From Malachius bipustulatus (lineage: Eukaryota > Arthropoda > Insecta > Coleoptera > Melyridae), in contig OU342630.1 of NCBI GenBank assembly GCA_910589415.1, positions 81,030,186 to 81,094,185 of the forward strand: a stretch of DNA of 64,000 nucleotides, given 5' to 3'. The notes under the pieces are model-generated. The model saw only the letters and a list, made by a program, of their open reading frames with translations, was not told the origin of the DNA and did no database searches. Below are positions 57,419-64,000 of this stretch, in pieces. The position numbers and the translations under genes were made by a program. Each line of letters starts with the position of its first letter. The stretch's first letter is position 1.

Positions 57419-57719
57419 CCCCACCGGTACCGATAGGACCCCACCGGTAGGACCGGTCCGAGTCCGGTACCGGTCCTACCGGTATAACCGGTTAGATCGG
57501 TACCGGTGGGGCAGGTTTGTCACCCCACCGGTACCGATAGGACCCCACCGGTAGGACCGGTCCGAGTCCGGTACCGGTCCTACCGGTATAACCGGTTAGA
57601 TCGGTACCGGTGGGGCAGGTTTGTCGCCCCACCGGTACCGATAGGACCCCACCGGTAGGACTGGTCCGAGTCCGGTACCGGTCCTACCGGTATAACCGGT
57701 TAGATCGGTACCGGTGGGG
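57419..57719. repeat. Central array: three 104-bp ACCGGT-rich palindromic units
   Basis: Units start CCCCACCGGTACCGAT at 57,419, 57,523 and 57,627 and each ends ATCGGTACCGGTGGGG, so each 93-bp core is an imperfect palindrome separated by an 11-bp CAGGTTTGTC(A/G)-type spacer. The middle unit is centred on 57,569, the axis of the whole palindrome. Unit 3 differs from the others at GGACTGGTCC (versus GGACCGGTCC). The outer flanks CTATGTACTAAAATTCAAAA and the inverse begin the arms. The dense ACCGGT/GGTACC content suggests repeated protein-binding or replication-terminus sequence, but that is inference. Confidence 0.92.
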
Positions 57720-57750
57720 CAGGTTTGTTTTGAATTTTAGTACATAGCAG

Positions 57751-57954
57751 ATGATGGTTATTCGCCCAAAAAATTTACTCTTATTTTGCCATAAATTTAG
57801 CTGCTGTTTTGAAATATTTCAACTTCACGACTTTATAATGCTGTTGGTACCGCTACCTGTACATTCTCATATGAAAATCGATTTAATATGTATCGATCGT
57901 TATAAGAAGGGTTTGATGGTTTTAGGGGTGATGTATCATGTTTTTGTGTCATAA
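57751..57954 (+). CDS. Unidentified 67-codon open frame beside the central array (right copy)
   Basis: Mirror copy of the frame at 57,184-57,387, pointing away from the centre towards the first promoter cassette. ATG lies 32 bases beyond the last array unit. Coding status is uncertain. Confidence 0.2.
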   Translation: MMVIRPKNLLLFCHKFSCCFEIFQLHDFIMLLVPLPVHSHMKIDLICIDRYKKGLMVLGVMYHVFVS

Positions 57955-58380
57955 AATTTGATTGGAAGTAATTATTATTCTCTCACTCCTTTCCAATTAT
58001 ATGCATTCGTAGTTGAAATCTTTGCATATATTACAGTTGATGGGGTTGTTTGAGGGTAGAAATATTTCGAGTTGAGGGTTGTGTATAGGCCCATGTTGTT
58101 AAGAAAGTAAAAATCAGACAAGGGGTATAAGCTCATGGGGAGATTTTTCAATTTATTTTTTCGCTAAAGTGAGCCGTTTTTGAGATATATGGTCTTTTGT
58201 GAATTTTTTTATTGGACTTAGAAAAAATTTTACTTTTGCTTCAGATATTATTAAGTAAATATCTTTTAGTTTAATAATAATATTATCGTGTTCTTGTCGG
58301 AAATAAGTACATCTTGCACGTTTCAAGGAGTCTTTTTGATAAATCGCTACTTTCCGTATAAATTCGGTGCTGCTCAAGGA

Positions 58381-58498
58381 TATATATGGAAGGGTCCGAG
58401 TCGACAGCGATTCAGTTATTTTGTAGTTTTCATATAGTAAAGTACCGACTTAATCTGTTGTTTAGTTCCTGTGTAGCTCAAAACTATTGGTGGTAAGT
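58381..58498 (+). promoter_or_regulatory. Right-arm cassette A: TATA, initiator, 79-nt leader, splice donor
   Basis: TATATATG starts at 58,381 and an arthropod-type initiator TTCAGTT places the start A at 58,414, 33 bases downstream. The following 79 bases contain no ATG and end at GGTG/GTAAGT (58,493), a consensus 5' splice site. It reads outward toward the right polymerase gene. Likely a transcription start with a non-coding first exon. Confidence 0.65.
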
Positions 58499-58988
58499 AT
58501 GTATTATTTTATTGCTAGTTTTAGGGGGGGTGTGGTGAATATTTTAGGGGTTGATGTATATTTTTAAATTTCTCCAACATACGGACCTTTGCATCATGAT
58601 AATAAGTTTTTCCTTTTCTGAAAAAATATCTGATCATAGCAAAAAAATAAAAAATTTTATCTGATACGAGGGGTGGTTGAAGGGTAGAAATGTTTATGGT
58701 AGAGGGTTGTACATCGGCTCATGTTGTTAAGAAAGTTAAAAGCAGACAAGGGGTACAACAGGGGAGATTTTTCGATTTATTTTTTCGCTAAAGTGGACCG
58801 TTTTTGAGATAAATGACCTTTTATGAATTTTTTTATTGGACTTAGAAAATGCACATACTTTTTGCTTCAGATACTACCGATGGAGTGAATTGTATGTATT
58901 CTTATGGGAAATAGGTACATCTTGTACGTTTCAAGGAGTCTTTATGATAAATCATCACTTTCGTTTTATATTCGGTTCTGCTCGAGGG

Positions 58989-59125
58989 TATATATAGAAG
59001 GGTTCGAGTTGAAATCGATTCAGTTATTTTGAAGTTTCGCTATTTTGAAGCTATTTTCGTTTGGCGCAGTGCTTAATCCTGTTGTTAAATTCTGTGTAGT
59101 TTGAAACTATAATTGGTGGTGAGTA
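58989..59125 (+). promoter_or_regulatory. Right-arm cassette B: TATA, initiator, 98-nt leader, splice donor
   Basis: TATATATAG at 58,989, the initiator TTCAGTT with start A at 59,022 (again 33 bases), an ATG-free 98-base leader, and the donor GGTG/GTGAGT at 59,120. The leader is almost identical to that of cassette C and clearly related to A. Confidence 0.68.
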
Positions 59126-60080
59126 CCGATATTTTTATTGCTAGTTCTATCTGGGTGGGGTAAATATTTTTAGGGGGTTGATTTTTTTTTTAACTTCTCT
59201 AGCATAAATAGTTCGCCTGATGATAGTAATTGGCGTCTTTTTTCTGAAAAATACCTTCATAACAAAAAAAAATTCATTCTTTTTATCCGATATGAGGGGT
59301 GGTTGAAGGGTAGAAATATAGAGGCTAGAGGGTTGCGCATAGGCTAATGTTGTTAAGAGAGTACAAATCAGACAAGGGGGTTTAGGCTCACGGGGAGATT
59401 TTTCGATTTATTTTTTCGCTAAAGTGGACCGTTTTTGAGATATACGGTCTTTTGAATTTGTTTTATTGGACTTAGAAAATTTTGTTACTTTGGTTTCAGA
59501 TATCAAGTAAATATCTTTTAGAGTAAACAGCATGCATCCTTATCGGCAATAAGTATGATATCTTGCAGTTTGAAGGAATCTTTTGATAAATCGTTTTTTT
59601 TTTTGCTAGTTTTAGGGAGGTATGGTGAATATTTTAGGGGTTGATATATTTTTTAAATTTCTTTAACATACGTACCTTGCCTGATAATAATAAGTAGAGT
59701 CTTTTTTTATGAAAAATACCTGATTATAGCATGAACAATTCATGATTTTTATCTGATATGAGGGGCGGTTGAAGGGTAGAAATATTTAGGGTTGAGGGTT
59801 GTGCATAGGCCCATGTTGTTAAGTTAATGAAAAGAAGACAAGGGGTACAACAGGGGAGATTTTTTGATTTATTTTTTCGCTAAAGTGGACCGTTTTTGAG
59901 ATAAATGACCTTTTGTGAATTTTTTTATTGGACTTAGAAAATGTACATACTTTTTGCTTCAGATACTACCGATGGAGTGAATTGTATGTATTCTTATGGG
60001 AAATAGGTACATCTTGCACGTTTCAAGGAGTCTTTTTGATAAATCACCACTTTCGTTCTATATTCGGTTCTGCTCGAGGG

Positions 60081-60216
60081 TATATATAGAAGGGTTCGAG
60101 TTAAAATCAATTCAGTTATTTTGAAGTTTCGCTATTTTGAAGCTATTTTCGTTTGGCGCAGTGCTTAATCCTGTTGTGAAATTCTGTGTAGTTTGAAACT
60201 ATAATTGGTGGTGAGT
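60081..60216 (+). promoter_or_regulatory. Right-arm cassette C: TATA, initiator, 97-nt leader, splice donor
   Basis: TATATATAG at 60,081, the initiator TTCAGTT with start A at 60,114 (33 bases), an ATG-free 97-base leader, and the donor GGTG/GTGAGT at 60,211. Of the three it lies closest to the polymerase acceptors at 61,384 and 61,496. Confidence 0.68.
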
Positions 60217-61370
60217 ACCGATATTTTTATTGCTAGTTCTATGGGTGCGGTGAATATTTTAGGGGGTTGATTTTATTTTATTTTTTATTTCTCTACCATA
60301 ACGGCTTTGTCTGATGATAATAATTGGCGTCTTTTTCCTGAATAATACCTGATTAGAACAAAAAATTCATGATTTTTATCCGATATGTAGGGTGGTTGAA
60401 GGGTAGAAATATATAGGGTAGAGGGTTGTGCATAGGCCCATGTTGTTAAGTTAATGTAAAGAAGACAAGAGGTACAGAAGGGGAGATTTTTCGATTTATT
60501 TTTTTGCTAAAGTGGACCGTTTTTGAGATAAATGGCCTTTTGTGATTTTTTTATTGGACTTAGAAAATCTACATACTATTGCTTCGAATACTAGTAATGA
60601 CATGAAATTCTTATGTATTCTTATGGAAAATAGATCTGAATTTCCTATTTAATCTGGAGGGAAAATAGTTTTATGAGACTGATGCTTTTTACTTTTTTAC
60701 ATTATGAATTTGGTTAAAAATAATTACTTGACATTCATTTTTCTGATTATACTTGTAATTATCAATAATATGAGATGTTATTATATGGTAAAAATACTTA
60801 TAGTAGAGTAAGAAAATACCTACTTATTTAAATAGAATCATCTTTTGAGAAACTGTAAATTCGACCGGGGTTACGGGGAGCGGGGGGTATTTTTTCGATT
60901 TATTTTTTCCGCTAATGTGAACCGGTTTTGAGATAAATGGTCTTTTGTGATTGTTTTATTGGACTTGGAATATTTAGCCTGCTTTTGCTTTTACCGGTAC
61001 CTGTCAACCGGTGACCGATCTGATTAATAAACGTGAAAAAAATTAAATTGAGATATTTTACTGTATTTTTTAATATTATGTAATTTGTTAGTGTTGTGAT
61101 ATATCTGCAGACTAGATTAGCGTATATTTATTGCGCTTGGGCTTTCGTGTGATTGCGTAGTCATGATCTATAGTATGCTAGAATGTTTTTAGTATTAATG
61201 TAAAAAAAAAAATAAAAATGTTTAAAATTATTTTAATTAAATGATTATGGCTATGCCAGTTGATGCATAGAAGGGGTGGTTTTGGGGCATGGAATTTTGA
61301 TGTTGTTATGATAATCCTAATTATATTTGGGAGACAGGAAGGTATTTATTGCATTTCATTACAAATTTTG

Positions 61371-61537
61371 ATCATTTTTTACAGATCTCACCTGTTGCTG
61401 TATGATTACATCTGTCACCTGCTTCCATCATCCAGTTCCAAGGCTAGAGTATAATAAATAAATACTCTACTAAGTTCTCAAGAGCACCATTTTCAGTAGC
61501 AGTTCTTGAGGTGTGCAGACGTTCCAACTCAGCGACA
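61371..61537 (+). promoter_or_regulatory. Splice acceptors upstream of the right polymerase ATG
   Basis: Two good 3' splice sites precede the gene: ATCATTTTTTACAG ending 61,384 and CACCATTTTCAG ending 61,496. Use of the second gives a 41-base untranslated stretch before ATG 61,538. Use of the first would include a short upstream frame (ATGATTACATCT..., stop near 61,460). The mirror of the second on the left arm ends at 53,255. Confidence 0.55.
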
Positions 61538-64000
61538 ATGGTTCCGGCATCAATTGTTATGGAAATTAAGACTGAACTCTTCAGTAATAACCCTGATATA
61601 GCTTCCGGATTAAAAAAATGTAATCAAACTATTCGCAGTTTTACTTATTTGTTAAGTAAAGCTGGTGGTGTTGGTGAAAAGCAGAAGCTGCTTACAGCAA
61701 TCGGACAAGTGAAGAGTTTCAAGACTTTATATAATAATCTTAAGAAAGTGGGAGCAGGTTATAAACCTAGAAAAGAGACAGCCAGAGATCGAGTGAGGTG
61801 GGAGGATTCCGACGCTGCATTCAATAGCCGCATTAGAACTAGTGTTATTACAAACTTAAAACATACTGACCCAAAGAAATTTTTGGATGATGCTGCTGTG
61901 ATCTTCAATAGAAGAATATTGGGCGAACTTAAGAAAAATAAATTCATTAAAGTGAATACCGTATTTTGCGGTGAATTCACTGTTCGAAAAAATGATGAAC
62001 AAATATATGACTTTAAGTATCTCAATACGAAGAATATTCCGATAAATCAAGGGGATGACTTGTTAAAGTGGTTCAATGATAATATTCAGCAGCCTGTCTT
62101 GAACGAACTTGAAGAATTCCAGGAAAGAGACAGCGGGTGGGCGTTATCTAGAATAATAAATTTACAAGTCAATATAAACAAATTCACACCCCAACTGGGG
62201 TCATCATACATAGAGCTTCCACCTCTAGTTCAGAAGAAGCATGCGTGTGTTAATGTGCGTAATGACGATAATTTGTGCTTTGCGTGGTCAGTAGTTTCAG
62301 CTATCTACCCTGCTGAGGAGAATCCACAACGCACATCAAAGTATCCTCACCCAAGCAAAGTTTTGAACTTAACCGGACTTCAGTTCCCGATGACCTCAAA
62401 TCAAATTCCTCGGTTTGAGAAACAGAATGATATATCCATCAATGTTTACATTCTGAAGAAGATTAAAAAAAGTTACACTGTTGAGCCTTGTTTCCTAACT
62501 AAAAACAAAAGAGTGAAGCATGTGAATTTGCTACTTTTTCCAGATCAGTATAATGAAGATTGCGAGGTGACTCCAACCTATCATTATGTTTGGGTGAAAA
62601 ATCTATCTCGCTTATTGTCAATGCAGCTAAGTAAGCATAATGGTATGAAGTACTTCTGTGACCGTTGTCTACATTACTTTCATACAGAATCTGGCAGAGA
62701 TAAGCATTATGATGACTGCATCAAAATGAACGACAGTAAAATAACTTTGCCCACTGAAGAAAATAAATATGTTCAGTTTAAAAACTTCAAGAACAAAATA
62801 AGGGCCCCATTCATCGTCTACGCTGACCTGGAGTGCCTGCTAGAGCCATGTGATGTTAAGAATAAATATCAGAAGCATCAACCATGTAGCATTGCATATT
62901 ATGTGAAGTGTTCGTATGATGACTCATTATCGTTCTATCGATCATACCGCGGCAAAGATTGTATATGCTGGTTTACAAATGAGCTCAAGAATTTCGCTGA
63001 AGATTTGGAAACAGTCTTTCTGTGCCCCATACCCATAGATCCGCTCACTCTAGATGAGCAATCGTACTATAATAATGCTACACACTGCTATATATGTGAG
63101 AAACCTTTCACTTCTGAAGATAAAAAGGTACGAGATCATTTTCACTTGGCTTCTGGAAATAATGACATGGGTGGTAAAACTAATTTTCGAGGACCTGCGC
63201 ACGAGGCCTGCAACATCAATTTTCAAGATACTCACACCGTGCCTATTGTGTTCCATAACTTAAGCGGGTATGACTCTCATTTCATTATTAAAAACTTAGC
63301 TGCTGATATAGCTGGACGAGTTAATGTTTTACCAATTAATAAAGAAAAATATATATCATTCACTAAACATCTCGATGATAACATGATAAAATTTCGATTT
63401 ATCGACTCCTTTCGCTTCATGGCTTCCGGGTTAGACACTCTGGCATCATATTTGAAAGAATTTCCCGAACTCTCATCACAGTTCCTTAATACATCAAATT
63501 TGAAATTATTAACAAGAAAAGGAGTCTATCCCTATGACTACTTTAATTGTTATGATAAATTCAATGAGGTACAGCTTCCTGATAAAACCGTTTTTTATAA
63601 CAAGCTCAATGATAGCAATATAACTGATGAGGATTATGCTCATGCTCTGCATGTGTGGAATACATTTAATTGTAAAAATCTCGGGGAATACTCGGACTTA
63701 TATCTCAAGACTGATGTTATGTTACTTGCTGATGTATTTGAGCAATTTCGTCGGAGCTGCTTAAGCATTTATAAGCTTGATCCTGCTCATTATTTTACAT
63801 TACCTGGATATACTTGGGATTGTATGTTAAAGCATACTGACATCACTCTTGAATTATTGACTGATATTGATAAGTTGATGCTTGTGGAACGTGGGATTCG
63901 GGGAGGTCTCAGCCAATGCTCTCTTAGATATGCCAAATCTAACAACAAATATATGCCAGATTATAATACGGCTGAGATTAGTAAATATCTTACTTATTTT
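61538..64000 (+). CDS. Protein-primed family B DNA polymerase, right-arm copy (cut by window end)
   Basis: This is the mirror image of the left-arm gene: left coordinate plus right coordinate equals 114,751 throughout. ATG at 61,538 lies in GACAATGG. The frame stays open for 821 codons and is cut at the window end just before the motif A aspartate. The zinc motif, exonuclease I-III and endonuclease-VII-like segments are all present. I saw one coding difference from the left copy: A at 63,587 (ACC, Thr) where the left arm has the equivalent of G (GCC, Ala) at 51,164. Whether the C-terminal polymerase motifs are intact cannot be seen here. Confidence 0.92.
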   Translation, partial: MVPASIVMEIKTELFSNNPDIASGLKKCNQTIRSFTYLLSKAGGVGEKQKLLTAIGQVKSFKTLYNNLKKVGAGYKPRKETARDRVRWEDSDAAFNSRIRTSVITNLKHTDPKKFLDDAAVIFNRRILGELKKNKFIKVNTVFCGEFTVRKNDEQIYDFKYLNTKNIPINQGDDLLKWFNDNIQQPVLNELEEFQERDSGWALSRIINLQVNINKFTPQLGSSYIELPPLVQKKHACVNVRNDDNLCFAWSVVSAIYPAEENPQRTSKYPHPSKVLNLTGLQFPMTSNQIPRFEKQNDISINVYILKKIKKSYTVEPCFLTKNKRVKHVNLLLFPDQYNEDCEVTPTYHYVWVKNLSRLLSMQLSKHNGMKYFCDRCLHYFHTESGRDKHYDDCIKMNDSKITLPTEENKYVQFKNFKNKIRAPFIVYADLECLLEPCDVKNKYQKHQPCSIAYYVKCSYDDSLSFYRSYRGKDCICWFTNELKNFAEDLETVFLCPIPIDPLTLDEQSYYNNATHCYICEKPFTSEDKKVRDHFHLASGNNDMGGKTNFRGPAHEACNINFQDTHTVPIVFHNLSGYDSHFIIKNLAADIAGRVNVLPINKEKYISFTKHLDDNMIKFRFIDSFRFMASGLDTLASYLKEFPELSSQFLNTSNLKLLTRKGVYPYDYFNCYDKFNEVQLPDKTVFYNKLNDSNITDEDYAHALHVWNTFNCKNLGEYSDLYLKTDVMLLADVFEQFRRSCLSIYKLDPAHYFTLPGYTWDCMLKHTDITLELLTDIDKLMLVERGIRGGLSQCSLRYAKSNNKYMPDYNTAEISKYLTYF

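Larger units (their letters stand above)
58139..60970 (+). repeat. Six copies of an ~85-bp box on the right arm
   Basis: A box reading GAGATTTTTCGATTTATTTT, then CGCTAAAGTGGACCGTTTTT, GAGATAAATG.CCTTTTGTGA and ATTGGACTTAGAAAAT starts near 58,139, 58,764, 59,395, 59,856, 60,483 and 60,885. Boxes 1, 2 and 4 are followed by a complete promoter-leader-donor cassette, box 3 by a deleted one (AAATCG joined to TTTTTTTTGCTAG near 59,590), and boxes 5 and 6 by diverged sequence. Units also share TTGAAGGGTAGAAATAT and GTGCATAGGCCCATGTTGTT. The unit length is about 600 bp where complete. Confidence 0.85.
49461..64000. mobile_element. Giant palindromic Polinton-like element or dimer with a polymerase gene on each arm
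   Basis: The right arm (57,627-64,000) is the reverse complement of the left arm (from 57,511 down to at least 50,751), around a centre at 57,569. The coordinate sum is 115,138 near the centre and 114,751 beyond the left-arm insertion at 56,564. The difference of 387 equals that insertion plus its 3-bp target duplication, so there is no other net length change. Only scattered single-base differences were noticed. The arm continues past the window, so the far boundary and any further genes are unseen. The left boundary lies somewhere left of 49,461; I could not locate terminal repeats or a target duplication. Confidence 0.85.

Noticed and set aside
49461..64000. Palindrome as an assembly or library artefact
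   Set aside because: The arms differ by a MITE with target duplication and by several bases, which a simple fold-back artefact would not produce. Read-level proof is still lacking.

Overview
The window looks like AT-rich insect nuclear DNA. It has scattered small exons, many short inverted-repeat transposons with TACAGGGTG-type ends, and several degraded autonomous transposons. I cannot assign the insect order from the sequence alone.

Positions 1-47,310 are the 3' part of a longitudinals lacking (lola) type BTB-zinc-finger locus on the minus strand. I find thirteen alternative terminal exons: 46,937-47,310; 37,801-37,982; 33,599-33,804; 32,100-32,302; 23,627-23,823; 23,111-23,295; 16,717-16,919; 11,670-11,842; 7,652-7,857; 6,898-7,121; 5,644-5,834; 2,851-3,044; 1,439-1,617. 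Each follows a 3' splice site, enters in the same phase (one base of the first codon comes from the upstream exon), and encodes a C2HC finger, a short GKEP-like linker, a C2H2 finger and a stop. The common 5' exons (BTB part) are not in the window and should lie beyond 64,000.

Between these exons sit mobile elements: foldback and MITE-like elements (2.1-2.7 kb; nested at 3.2-5.0 kb; twin 237-bp Harbinger-like copies at 7.3 and 35.7 kb; 24.9, 28.1, 32.8 and 33.9 kb; a three-deep nest at 39.2-40.8 kb); a broken integrase-type transposon (7.9-9.5 kb); a broken Tc1/IS630-like transposon (14.55-16.52 kb); a decayed DIRS-like tyrosine-recombinase retrotransposon with 40-bp inverted terminal repeats (18.1-23.0 kb); a GC-rich foldback (26.46-27.45 kb); and a non-LTR retrotransposon fragment (27.7-28.0 kb).

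Positions 49,461-64,000 hold the most unusual structure: a giant palindrome carrying a protein-primed family B DNA polymerase gene of Polinton/Maverick/adintovirus type on each arm. The left copy is complete (minus, ATG at 53,213). The right copy (plus, ATG at 61,538) is cut by the window end. The centre is an array of three 104-bp ACCGGT-rich units, each itself palindromic. Each arm carries six copies of an ~85-bp box and three outward-pointing cassettes made of a TATA box, a TCAGTT initiator, an ATG-free 79-98 nt leader and a consensus splice donor. Good splice acceptors lie just upstream of each polymerase ATG. The arms have no net length difference over the compared ~7 kb except a 384-bp MITE plus 3-bp target duplication in the left arm, and I saw only a few base differences. 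This argues for a real palindrome that has begun to diverge.
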